From positions 1-35,250 of IMG/VR virus record IMGVR_UViG_3300044540_000022: a stretch of 35,250 nt of DNA. One strand, given 5' to 3'. A program made the position numbers and the translations under genes. Under the pieces are notes generated by a model. The model was not told where the DNA came from. It did no database searches and saw only the letters and a program-made list of their open reading frames with translations. Shown piece after piece: positions 7,801-13,912 of the stretch. This DNA comes from a virus. Position 1 is the first letter of the stretch. Each line of letters starts with the position of its first letter.

Positions 7801-8125
7801 CCTTATCGAGCAGGCCCGGCTCTACCAAGGGCAGAAGGGGCGGTATCTCGACGCCATCCTATATCTGAACGACACGCCCGACCACTACGGTAACTGGGGG
7901 ATGATAACCCAGGCCGTCAGCAAGGAAGAGAAGGCGCAGGGCGTCCGGGGTCCGATCCTGGGCAATTGCAAGGTCATGGGGCAGAAGCCCGCCCAGGCGC
8001 CCATACAGGCACCACAGCCGCTCCAGCTCCAGCCGTTGCAACCCACCGCACCAAAGACGAACAAGGCCGCCAAGCCGCAGATGCCGCCGAATACGACGGT
8101 AGAGCCGGAGGACCTGCCTTTCTGA
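7769..8125 (+). CDS. Candidate single-stranded DNA-binding protein
   Basis: The 118-residue protein has three parts. The first is a compact N-terminal domain (1-70) with GRYLDAILYLND, YGNWGMITQAVSKEEKAQG and GPILGNCKV strings. The second is a long Pro/Gln-rich linker (75-105). The third is an acidic tip ending PEDLPF. A Pro/Gln linker with a D/E-D-L-P-F end is the classic partner-binding tail of bacterial SSB proteins. The N-terminal domain does not look like ordinary SSB, but I recall similar domains in Bacteroidota phages. It probably coats single-stranded phage DNA and recruits replication or repair proteins. Confidence 0.65.
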   Translation: MSVIALKINIDLIEQARLYQGQKGRYLDAILYLNDTPDHYGNWGMITQAVSKEEKAQGVRGPILGNCKVMGQKPAQAPIQAPQPLQLQPLQPTAPKTNKAAKPQMPPNTTVEPEDLPF

Positions 8126-8153
8126 TATTTCTCGGATGGTTCGAAAAAAGCAG

Positions 8154-8183
8154 GCCCGCCGCTTTGAGATGCGGGCATCTTTC
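8154..8183 (+). terminator. Probable terminator hairpin
   Basis: The stem GCCCGC (8154-8159) with GCGGGC (8171-8176) has an 11-base loop and a short T-rich tail (ATCTTT). Its loop holds the TTTG (8163-8166) of the next promoter, so terminator and promoter are interleaved. Confidence 0.55.
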
Positions 8184-8193
8184 CCTATCTTGT
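8163..8193 (+). promoter_or_regulatory. Promoter-like site, CCCTATCTT type
   Basis: TTTG (8163-8166), 19 bases, then TATCTTGT (8186-8193), one step away from TAnnTTTG. The following leader (CACAAAATGACACACATG) is nearly repeated at 18262-18284, before another stand-alone gene. Confidence 0.5.
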
Positions 8194-8208
8194 CACAAAA
8201 TGACACAC

Positions 8209-8520
8209 ATGAAGCACAAAGAACCACAACCGCCCACACCTGCACAGGTCGTCGGCATCGACACGAAGTTCGAGACGGTGACATCGTACGTCCGTTCGAC
8301 TGCCCACATCTATCAGATCCCGGACCCGCAACCGCTGTGCGACCTTATCGAGGCCCTGGAGCATCGCTGCCTCGCGGTCGCCTACGCCCTGGGTTACGAG
8401 AGGGCCAACGAGCTGCATGAACAGCAGCACGGGAAGGTACTCGAGGAGCCGTTCAGCAATTACCAGCACTGGCAGGGGTTCGAGGCAATCGACAAACACT
8501 TCACCTTCAAAAAGGACTGA
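8209..8520 (+). CDS. Unknown early protein
   Basis: The 103-residue product begins MKHKEPQPPTPAQ and continues with a helical core (DLIEALEHRCLAVAYALGYERANELHEQQ). The ATG at 8209 is preferred because ATGAAG after ACACAC is repeated at the parallel site at 18282; an in-frame ATG at 8200 is possible. First gene after its own promoter. No recognisable domain. The next gene starts two bases after its stop. Confidence 0.7.
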   Translation: MKHKEPQPPTPAQVVGIDTKFETVTSYVRSTAHIYQIPDPQPLCDLIEALEHRCLAVAYALGYERANELHEQQHGKVLEEPFSNYQHWQGFEAIDKHFTFKKD

Positions 8521-8521
8521 C

Positions 8522-8710
8522 ATGCACCACGAAGCTCGCGAAATGATAAAAGACCTCACCCTCGCCTTCATCGCGCAGGGCCAGGGGCCGAACACCGCCG
8601 TAACGAAGGCCATTGAGGCCGCCCAGCTGATCAGTGCATTCCTTCACGGCGACGACAGGCGGCGCAATATCGAGAGTGACAGTATCTTTGAGGAAACCGT
8701 CCTCGACTGA
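8522..8710 (+). CDS. Small helical protein, unknown function
   Basis: A 62-residue protein (MHHEAREMIKDLTLAFIAQGQ...) of almost pure helix with an acidic end. Two bases separate it from the upstream stop, and TGATG couples it to the next gene. No known family. Confidence 0.68.
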   Translation: MHHEAREMIKDLTLAFIAQGQGPNTAVTKAIEAAQLISAFLHGDDRRRNIESDSIFEETVLD

Positions 8711-8994
8711 TGTGGCAACGAATCCTTACCCTATTCGGCATATCAATACATAAACCCGAAAATAAAATCACGGTAATGATTACGACACCGCACGATCTCT
8801 ACGTTCTGCTCGAAGTCAACCAGGAGGGCGTAAGCACCAGCGAGGCGATGGATGAGGCGGCACTGTCCGCCTACATCGTAAATAAATACGGAGACCAGCC
8901 GCTGCGATACTTCAACGATTACAAGCGTCTAAAGGTCGTTCACCTGAAGACAGGCAAGGTGAAGGACGCGGCGCTGCGCATCGAATTTCAATAA
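8710..8994 (+). CDS. Unknown early protein
   Basis: A 94-residue protein (MWQRILTLFGISIHK...). The N-terminus is amphipathic. The rest alternates strands and helices (NKITVMITTPHDLYVLLEV, AALSAYIVNKYGD). It is the last gene before a hairpin at 9026. No motif recognised. Confidence 0.68.
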   Translation: MWQRILTLFGISIHKPENKITVMITTPHDLYVLLEVNQEGVSTSEAMDEAALSAYIVNKYGDQPLRYFNDYKRLKVVHLKTGKVKDAALRIEFQ

Positions 8995-9025
8995 CTCGGT
9001 TTTTATATGGCAAGCAATCGATTTC

Positions 9026-9057
9026 CCCGGACCGTTTCCACGGACTGGGTTTATTTG
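9026..9057 (+). terminator. Terminator-like hairpin, TTTCCA loop
   Basis: Stem 9026-9034 with 9041-9049 (nine positions, one A-A mismatch and one G-U pair) around TTTCCA, followed by TTTATTTG. It separates the early operon from the exported-protein gene. Confidence 0.6.
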
Positions 9058-9083
9058 AAAACAAATTAAACGCGAAATAAACC

Positions 9084-9314
9084 ATGAAAAGAATCACGAT
9101 TACCATCGGCCTGATAATGGCCCTTTCCCTACCGACGCAGGCGTGCAGCATCTGTGGCCCGGTCGAGCGGGCGCTGAAGTTCATGAAAAACTGGATCGAA
9201 TCGAGCCATTGCCTCACGATGCGCGCAAGGATCGCCCAGCTCCGGGGAGGCACCATCCCGCCATGCGACCACAATCCGAAGCACGACAACGCAGGCACGG
9301 AATCTAAAAAATAG
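9084..9314 (+). CDS. Small exported Cys-containing protein
   Basis: The 76-residue product starts with a signal peptide (MKRITITIGLIMALSLPTQA) followed at once by CSICGPVERAL. The Cys after A could be a weak lipobox (T-Q-A-C) or simply the first mature residue after signal peptidase I. Four Cys (C-x-x-C, SHC, PPC) may form disulfides in the periplasm. The gene stands alone between two hairpins at 9026 and 9347, so it probably has its own control. Its layout suits a superinfection-exclusion or envelope-acting phage extra, but this is inference. Confidence 0.7.
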   Translation: MKRITITIGLIMALSLPTQACSICGPVERALKFMKNWIESSHCLTMRARIAQLRGGTIPPCDHNPKHDNAGTESKK

Positions 9315-9346
9315 TTTTTTCGTGGTTTTCAGAGAGGTAAGCAACA

Positions 9347-9368
9347 CCCGGGCGTATCCACGCCTGGG
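9347..9368 (+). other. Hairpin with TATCCA loop
   Basis: An 8-bp stem (9347-9354 with 9361-9368), one G-U pair, loop TATCCA. There is no T tract, so it may be a processing or stabilising element just 5' of the tRNA-like sequence rather than a terminator. Confidence 0.5.
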
Positions 9369-9373
9369 ACATG

Positions 9374-9464
9374 GACCGGATGGCGTAAGCGGGAATGAAT
9401 ACCGCCCTGGGTAGCGACCTCGGATAGTATCGAGGGGATGCAGGTTCGAGTCCTGTTCCGGTCC
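9374..9464 (+). tRNA. tRNA-like element (acceptor and T arm clear, rest non-canonical)
   Basis: GACCGGA (9374-9380) pairs perfectly with TCCGGTC (9457-9463); one more G-C pair (9373-9464) would give eight. Directly inside the 3' strand is a T arm: GCAGG, loop TTCGAGT, CCTGT (9440-9456). This is exact tRNA geometry, and 91 bases would fit a class II tRNA. A D-stem GGCG/CGCC (9382, 9403) has a 17-base loop, too long. The best anticodon arm (CTGGG, loop TAGCGAC, CTCGG at 9407-9423) has A instead of T at position 33. A further hairpin lies at 9418-9435. No CCA is encoded. I cannot assign an amino acid. It may be a degenerate tRNA, a tRNA mimic or a real, odd class II tRNA. Confidence 0.45.
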
Positions 9465-9498
9465 CGGTTTTGTTTCATGACAGGTTGTTTTTTGGTTG

Positions 9499-9530
9499 CC
9501 TCCGGCGTTTCCACGCTGGAGGTTTTATTC
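9499..9530 (+). terminator. Rho-independent terminator, TTTCCA loop
   Basis: A 9-bp stem (9499-9507 with 9514-9522), one G-U pair, loop TTTCCA, then TTTTATTC. It ends the exported-protein/tRNA-like segment 29 bases before the HNH gene. Confidence 0.85.
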
Positions 9531-9558
9531 CATCTTCAACACAGCAACAAGCGAAGAA

Positions 9559-10182
9559 ATGGCCGCAAAGTGGACAGACAAGGAAATCGTCATCCTTAAA
9601 AGATTCTATTCCGATATGCCTACGATTGACCTGGCGAACAAGCTCGGTCGCACTTATGCCGGGGTCTATGGGAAGGCTAATATTTTAGGACTCAAGAAAT
9701 CCGATGGATACATACGTAGGCTACTCGAGATCGAGGCCGACAAGCTCCGCGTCGTAGGCGCAAAGAGCCGATTCAAGAATGGTCACGTACCACACCAGAA
9801 GGGCAAGAAGGCCACGCCGAAAGTCATGCAGGCATTGAGTAGGCACTGGTTTCAGAAGGGACGCGACCCGCATAATATCAAACCAGAGGGACATGAGAGG
9901 GTTGATGTCGACGGCTATGTAATGACCAGGGTTGAACGAGGCAAGTATGTACACAAGCATAGACTGGTATGGAAGGAAGCCGGGAGGGATGTGCCTGCCG
10001 GATACGTTGTAGGATTCAAGGATGGCAACCGTCTAAACTGCCAAATTGACAATCTGCACCTGGTCCACAGGCGTGAGATTATGGCGCGCAATACCATCCA
10101 CCGCCTGCCCGAAGAACTCAAGGATACCATAAGGACTCTCACCAAAATCAAAAAACACATACATGCCAAAGAACAAGATTGA
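9559..10182 (+). CDS. HNH endonuclease with N-terminal Myb/SANT-like domain
   Basis: The 207-residue protein starts at 9559 (MAAKWTDKEI...). Residues 1-45 look like a SANT/Myb-type helix-turn-helix (WTDKEIVILKRFY, IDLANKLGRTYAGVYGKA). Residues about 125-190 hold the HNH fold: VHKHRLVWKEAG, GYVVGFKDGNRLNCQIDNL, HLVHRREIMARN. The usual HH before KDGN is GF here, but the first His and the Asn residues remain. It would nick or cut double-stranded DNA; proteins of this type are commonly free-standing homing endonucleases or packaging-linked nucleases. A terminator lies directly before it, which fits insertion as a mobile gene. Confidence 0.82.
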   Translation: MAAKWTDKEIVILKRFYSDMPTIDLANKLGRTYAGVYGKANILGLKKSDGYIRRLLEIEADKLRVVGAKSRFKNGHVPHQKGKKATPKVMQALSRHWFQKGRDPHNIKPEGHERVDVDGYVMTRVERGKYVHKHRLVWKEAGRDVPAGYVVGFKDGNRLNCQIDNLHLVHRREIMARNTIHRLPEELKDTIRTLTKIKKHIHAKEQD

Positions 10183-10384
10183 AGACCTGCGAAACCATCT
10201 TTTCGCCACCCTGGAGGCGCTGCTGGATGAGGACAAGCCGATGGAGATAGACAGGGCGAAGGCCGTGGCAGACGTCGCCCAGGTGATCGTCAACAGCGCG
10301 AAGGTGGAGGTCGACTTCCTCCGTGCGACCGACCGAAGCCAGGGGAGCGGATTCCTTGTGGAGGAAAAAAAGCAGATCGGTTAG
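10163..10384 (+). CDS. Conserved small phage protein (near replication genes)
   Basis: A 73-residue helical protein with the pattern LRNHLFATLEALLDEDKPM, IDRAKAVADVAQVIVNSAKVEVDFL. I recall this pattern from very many phages, usually beside HNH or replication genes; function is unknown. It overlaps the HNH gene by 20 bases and is the last gene before the structured leader at 10385-10505. Confidence 0.8.
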   Translation: MPKNKIEDLRNHLFATLEALLDEDKPMEIDRAKAVADVAQVIVNSAKVEVDFLRATDRSQGSGFLVEEKKQIG

Positions 10385-10399
10385 TTCGCATAAAATGCC

Positions 10400-10407
10400 T
10401 ATCTTTG
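10400..10407 (+). promoter_or_regulatory. Promoter -7 box (TATCTTTG)
   Basis: A perfect TAnnTTTG box, but no TTTG is found 19-21 bases upstream (that stretch is inside the preceding gene). It would start a leader RNA of about 95 bases ahead of the replisome-organiser gene. Confidence 0.45.
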
Positions 10408-10463
10408 TGGCAGCTCCGCACGGTGTCCAGCACCATCGTTCGGGGTTATTCTGAACCCGTTAG

Positions 10464-10500
10464 AAGGTCGTCGGCGTGCTGGTCGGCGGCCTTTCTTTTT
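10464..10500 (+). terminator. Terminator/attenuator directly before a start codon
   Basis: A 12-bp stem (10464-10475 with 10482-10493) with three G-U pairs, loop GTGCTG, then TCTTTTT. It ends five bases before the ATG at 10506. Two more small hairpins precede it in the leader (GGTG/CACC near 10422, and GGGTT/AACCC near 10443). Confidence 0.7.
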
Positions 10501-10505
10501 GCATC

Positions 10506-11249
10506 ATGGCAGAGAATAAGAAGTCGTTCATCCTCTACGCCGACCTCATCCATACCGTCCGCAAGCTCCCACCTGACAAGGCCGGGGAGCTGTTTCTAAC
10601 GATTCTTTCATACGTCAATGACGAGAATCCTGTCGTCGACGATCTGCTCGTACAGGTCGCCTTCGAGCCTGTGCGTCAACAACTTAAGCGAGATTTACAG
10701 CGCTGGGCGGACTACCGGATAAAGCAGTCGGTTAACGGAAAAAGGGGTGGCCGGCCAACGAAACCCAACGAAAGCCAAGAAAACCCAAAAAACCCAAGCC
10801 TTTTTTTGGAAAGCCAAAAAAGCCTAAATGCTAATGTAAATGCTAATGTTACTGCTAATGTAAATGTCATAGACAATATTACCGACAATAAGGGAGAGAG
10901 AGAGCGCAAAAAACAAGTTTTTGCGCCACCTGATCCATGGGAGGTTGTCGATTACGCAAAGGAGATCGTCGCCGGGAGCGAGAGCGCTCCGCAGGACTTC
11001 TACGATTACTACCAGTCCAACGGATGGAAGGTCGGCAACAAGGGCGCGATGAAGGACTGGCGGGCCGCATTCCGGCGGTGGGCAAAGAACGAAAAAACGA
11101 TGAAACATGATACCAATCAACCAGGCTCTTACCGGGGCCTCTCCGCGAGAACTAAAGCAGACTGGGACGCACTCCAGGAGTGGGGACGCGATATTGAACA
11201 GGGAAGAGTCCGCGTTCCTGGAAGCGCTGGGGGCGCCCAGGCTCCGTAA
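10506..11249 (+). CDS. Replisome organiser / DnaD-DnaT-like replication initiation protein
   Basis: The 247-residue protein has three parts. The N-terminal domain (1-80) has ILYADLIHTVRKLPPDKAG and AFEPVRQQLKRDLQRW, a phage winged-helix-like type (DUF6291-like). A low-complexity linker includes NANVNANVTANVNV. The C-terminal motif DFYDYYQSNGWKVGNKGAM, then KDWRAAFRRWAKNE, is the mark of DnaD/DnaT-like phage replication proteins. It probably loads a helicase at the origin. The start at 10506 is preferred because a 10476 start would be inside the attenuator stem. The linker DNA (10780-10920) is A+T rich and repetitive. Confidence 0.78.
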   Translation: MAENKKSFILYADLIHTVRKLPPDKAGELFLTILSYVNDENPVVDDLLVQVAFEPVRQQLKRDLQRWADYRIKQSVNGKRGGRPTKPNESQENPKNPSLFLESQKSLNANVNANVTANVNVIDNITDNKGERERKKQVFAPPDPWEVVDYAKEIVAGSESAPQDFYDYYQSNGWKVGNKGAMKDWRAAFRRWAKNEKTMKHDTNQPGSYRGLSARTKADWDALQEWGRDIEQGRVRVPGSAGGAQAP

Positions 11250-11877
11250 CTGCATGGATGACGCCATCATCCCGCAGCTCCGCTACCTGTTCAACCTCAT
11301 CGGCATCCGGCAGGAAAACTACCCGACGCAGGAGGCTACCTTGATAATCTGCGATCAGATCCGCACGAACCACGGCACGCTGACGATCAAGGAACTCCGT
11401 CTCGCCTTTGAGATGGCGGCGGCCTTGAAGCTCGACTTCAATCCGCACAGCTTCCAAAACGTGAGCGCCCTATACGTTAACGACCTCGTTTCCGCCTACA
11501 AGCGCTGGTCCACATCGACCTATCACCAGCTGCGCCCTGGAGGCGACCGGGAGTCGGAGGCCTCCGCGCCGGATTACTCGCCTCGCATCTACGAACGCCT
11601 GCCCGTTTCCGTCCTGCGCTGGAAGATTCAGATGGGATACCACAACTTTCTCGCCGGGTTTATCCCGAACTGGAGATACATCCCTTACGATTGGTGGCAC
11701 CAATGCGTAGAGGACGGGTTCATCGAATACGACCCGGATGCGGACGTGAAGGAGAATCTCCGCTTTAACCAGGTCATGGAAGACGACAAGCGCAAGCTGC
11801 GAAACAGCCAACAAATGGTTTGGCTCCTGTTGGAGCAGGCGAAAGGCATGGGCGCTAAAAACATCTACCGCGAATGA
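11107..11877 (+). CDS. Conserved Bacteroidota phage replication-associated protein
   Basis: The frame runs for 256 residues. The core (about 30-140) carries FLEALGAPRLRNC, LFNLIGI..YPT, CDQIRTNHGTLTIKELRLAFEMAA and SFQNVSALYVNDLVSAYKRW. This layout is common in proteins that follow the replisome organiser in Bacteroidota elements; the biochemical role is unknown. The start is uncertain. The ATG at 11107 overlaps the upstream gene by 143 bases; a TTG at 11194 or the ATG at 11254 would shorten this. Homology seems to begin before 11254, so 11254 is unlikely. It ends in ATGA overlap with the next gene. Confidence 0.72.
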   Translation: MIPINQALTGASPRELKQTGTHSRSGDAILNREESAFLEALGAPRLRNCMDDAIIPQLRYLFNLIGIRQENYPTQEATLIICDQIRTNHGTLTIKELRLAFEMAAALKLDFNPHSFQNVSALYVNDLVSAYKRWSTSTYHQLRPGGDRESEASAPDYSPRIYERLPVSVLRWKIQMGYHNFLAGFIPNWRYIPYDWWHQCVEDGFIEYDPDADVKENLRFNQVMEDDKRKLRNSQQMVWLLLEQAKGMGAKNIYRE

Positions 11878-12290
11878 ACACCAGGGAGGCCGTCACCCGG
11901 CTGGCAAAGGTCGGCATGATCATCGACGAGGTCACGAACGTCAGTTTTCAGATGCTTATCCGTGAACACGCCGACATCGGTTCGTTCGTCCGGCTGGACT
12001 CGATCCGAAAAATATACATGGAAAAATACGCCCTTGAAATAAAAAAGGGTAAATTACAGCCGATAGAACATGCGACCGAAGAAATCAAACGCCACTACTG
12101 GGACTGGGCCGGCCAATACACCTCCGACCGCCAAACACGCACAGAGGGCGCCAAAGTCATCTACCTCATCGAATGGCTATGCGCCCAAGCCATTGACAGC
12201 GGGGGAGCTGACGGAATCGGCGCTGAAGATCCTACGCCTGCGCAACTGTACGGTATGGCGACAAAACAACCTGCGCGTTCCCGGCCGTAA
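11874..12290 (+). CDS. Unknown protein in the replication block
   Basis: A 138-residue protein, helical and charged (REAVTRLAKVGMIIDEVTN, IRKIYMEKYALEIKKGKLQP, EEIKRHYWDWAGQYTSDRQ). The N-terminus is coupled by ATGA to the previous gene. The last 30 residues (GGADGIGAEDPTPAQ...) are of low complexity and lie over the start of the VRR-NUC gene, so they may be poorly conserved. Not recognised. Confidence 0.65.
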   Translation: MNTREAVTRLAKVGMIIDEVTNVSFQMLIREHADIGSFVRLDSIRKIYMEKYALEIKKGKLQPIEHATEEIKRHYWDWAGQYTSDRQTRTEGAKVIYLIEWLCAQAIDSGGADGIGAEDPTPAQLYGMATKQPARSRP

Positions 12291-12525
12291 GTTCATCGGG
12301 ATGAAGGGTATGCCGGACATAATCGGATACGCGCCAACCGGACGGGCGGTGTACTGCGAGGTTAAAAGTGAGGGCGACCGGCTGTCCCAGGAACAGATCG
12401 ACTTCATGGATGGGGCGCACAAGGCCGGATGCCTGGTTTACATGTCTGTCGGCTATAGGGGGTTGAGCGCTTTCCAGTCGTGGGGCGATTATCGGATGAT
12501 AAATGACGCGCCAGGAGATCATTGA
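12193..12525 (+). CDS. VRR-NUC nuclease
   Basis: From the TTG at 12193 the product has 110 residues. It starts with a helix (LTESALKILRLRNCTVWRQNN) and then GMPDIIGY, YCEVKSEGDRLSQEQIDFM. The G-x-P-D and E-V-K residues are the catalytic core of the PD-(D/E)xK VRR-NUC family, single-domain phage nucleases that often act on branched DNA. The same frame is open back to an ATG at 12070, but that would overlap the previous gene by 220 bases, so the TTG or a nearby start is more likely. It overlaps the following gene by 23 bases. Confidence 0.82.
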   Translation: MTAGELTESALKILRLRNCTVWRQNNLRVPGRKFIGMKGMPDIIGYAPTGRAVYCEVKSEGDRLSQEQIDFMDGAHKAGCLVYMSVGYRGLSAFQSWGDYRMINDAPGDH

Positions 12526-13177
12526 AGAACTGTACAAAGATCCGGATGTCGCGGATGCGATCGGCAAGATGGAGCCGTCCCACCTTCGCGACGACTTAAG
12601 ACAGGAAATGTTCACAGTGCTTTGCGAGATGCCGGAGGAACGGCTTTTCGGGATGCACTCCCAGGGGTGGCTCAAATGGTTCCTTGTTAGGACGATGCTG
12701 AACATGATCAAATCCGACCGGTCTACGTTCTTCAATAAGTTCCGCCGCCAGGGCGGGGAATGGAACGAGCGTCTGAACATGAGGGTCGACGAGGAAGACA
12801 ATACAGAGGAAACGATCGCCAAGATGCAGGAGAAGATGGGCGAGCTGCACTGGTACGCGTCGAAGGTCATGGAGCTTTACGCCGACGGCGGCAACATCAT
12901 GAAGCTCTCCCGCGAGACGCATATCCCGTACCGCTCCCTGCTCAAGACCGTATCGAAAACCCGCCGTAAACTACGCACCGAAATCATGCAGGACGAAGGA
13001 TTGAAGACCCGCCGGATACGCCTCCGCATGGTCGTAGAACTGGAGGTTAGGGCCGAAGCCGATACGGATGAGGTCATGGATCATATTGAACGCCTAGACG
13101 ACCTGGCGAAGAAAGCGCTGGAATCCGAACCGATCGTCAGGCAAATGACACAGTTCAGAATAACAAGAACAGAGTAA
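12503..13177 (+). CDS. Sigma-70-like transcription factor
   Basis: The 224-residue protein has a region-2-like helix bundle (LRDDLRQEMFTVL, GWLKWFLVRTMLNMIKSD, FFNKFRRQ). After an acidic spacer come region-4-like helices (VMELYADGGNIMKLSRETH, IPYRSLLKTVSKTRRKL), the order expected in small sigma factors. Bacteroidota phages often carry such a gene at the end of the replication block. It would direct host RNA polymerase to phage promoters, perhaps for the late genes. No perfect region 2.4 motif is seen, so another DNA-binding role is possible. Confidence 0.6.
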   Translation: MTRQEIIEELYKDPDVADAIGKMEPSHLRDDLRQEMFTVLCEMPEERLFGMHSQGWLKWFLVRTMLNMIKSDRSTFFNKFRRQGGEWNERLNMRVDEEDNTEETIAKMQEKMGELHWYASKVMELYADGGNIMKLSRETHIPYRSLLKTVSKTRRKLRTEIMQDEGLKTRRIRLRMVVELEVRAEADTDEVMDHIERLDDLAKKALESEPIVRQMTQFRITRTE

Positions 13178-13293
13178 TGGTGTATGTAAAGCTTTGGTTC
13201 TTTTTTATTATTTCATTGGCAATTATTTTATTTGGTGAAGAAATTGCTGAATGGTTGAGCAAAAAAACTGAAATGAAAAATAAAAAAGATTAA
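13177..13293 (+). CDS. Small membrane protein, A+T-rich gene (38 residues)
   Basis: TAATG overlaps at both ends (13175-13179 and 13291-13295) frame this 38-residue gene exactly. The product has one hydrophobic helix (about WFFFIISLAIILFG) and a Lys-rich tail. The DNA is strikingly rich in A+T compared with its neighbours, which suggests recent transfer. Function unknown. Confidence 0.6.
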   Translation: MVYVKLWFFFIISLAIILFGEEIAEWLSKKTEMKNKKD

Positions 13294-13532
13294 TGGTAAT
13301 CCTCGCCGCCATCGTGTTCAGCTTCTACTTCGTCGAGGTCGCCCGTATCCAGGCCGTCCTCCGCCTACCGATCAAGCCGTTCGGCTGCATGGTCTGTCTG
13401 ACGGCCTACGTCGCCGCCGGCCTCTACTGGTGTCCCAATTGGATCGTCGAATACGTCGCCATCGTGTTCGGGGCGCCTCTACTGGGCGTGCTGTTCAGAA
13501 ACCTATTCATCAATCTTAATCGTCACACATGA
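13293..13532 (+). CDS. Membrane protein with CxxC motif
   Basis: A 79-residue protein with two or three hydrophobic segments (about 3-20, 33-47, 52-72). GCMVCLTAYVA holds a C-x-x-C pair at the edge of the second helix. Similar small proteins occur in Bacteroidota phages. The start is fixed by TAATG overlap; the end overlaps the next gene by ATGA. A role in membrane modification or exclusion is possible but unproved. Confidence 0.7.
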   Translation: MVILAAIVFSFYFVEVARIQAVLRLPIKPFGCMVCLTAYVAAGLYWCPNWIVEYVAIVFGAPLLGVLFRNLFINLNRHT

Positions 13533-13912
13533 ACCCGACCGCCGAAGACCGCGAGTTCATCGAAGGACATAAAGTCTACTTCGAGCAAGCGGACCTAAAT
13601 TTTCTCCACGGTATGCAACCGCACGTTATGCTCCGTTTTGAGATGCTTTACAAGGCATACCTCGACCCCAAGTTCGTCCTAACCACATGGTGCAGCGCCT
13701 GCGTCGTGGACATGATGCAGCGCCTGGCTTATTGGTACCGAAACCTGCAACCGCTCGAGCATCCGGAACCGTCTACCGGGGATGATGTGGCGTTCGTATT
13801 TCCTGACGACCTTGATAAGACGGAATTGGAATATAGGCAATCATTGCCATACGACGCGATGGGCGAGCATTCATCGATAAAGAAGAAACGCGGAAGACCC
13901 AGGAAGGCATGA
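13529..13912 (+). CDS. Unknown protein with C-terminal AT-hook
   Basis: A 127-residue protein. The first 75 residues are helical (DREFIEGHKVYFEQADLNF, VVDMMQRLAYWYRN). An acidic middle follows, and the end is KKKRGRPRKA, a textbook AT-hook (R-G-R-P) that binds the minor groove of A+T-rich DNA. Start after CACAC leader, ATGA overlap at both ends. It may bind the few A+T-rich tracts of this genome or host DNA. Confidence 0.7.
   Translation: MNPTAEDREFIEGHKVYFEQADLNFLHGMQPHVMLRFEMLYKAYLDPKFVLTTWCSACVVDMMQRLAYWYRNLQPLEHPEPSTGDDVAFVFPDDLDKTELEYRQSLPYDAMGEHSSIKKKRGRPRKA

Noticed and set aside
9050-9057. TTTATTTG as a promoter -7 box for the exported protein
   Set aside because: The second base is T instead of A and there is no TTTG at 19-21 bases upstream. 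It is better explained as the T tract of the hairpin before it.
10820-10870. Short repeats suggesting a CRISPR array
   Set aside because: Units are about 12 bases without spacers and lie in frame in a coding linker.
13227-13234. TTTATTTG inside the small A+T-rich gene as a promoter
   Set aside because: It lacks the TA of the -7 box and a spaced TTTG, and it lies inside a coding frame with coupled ends.
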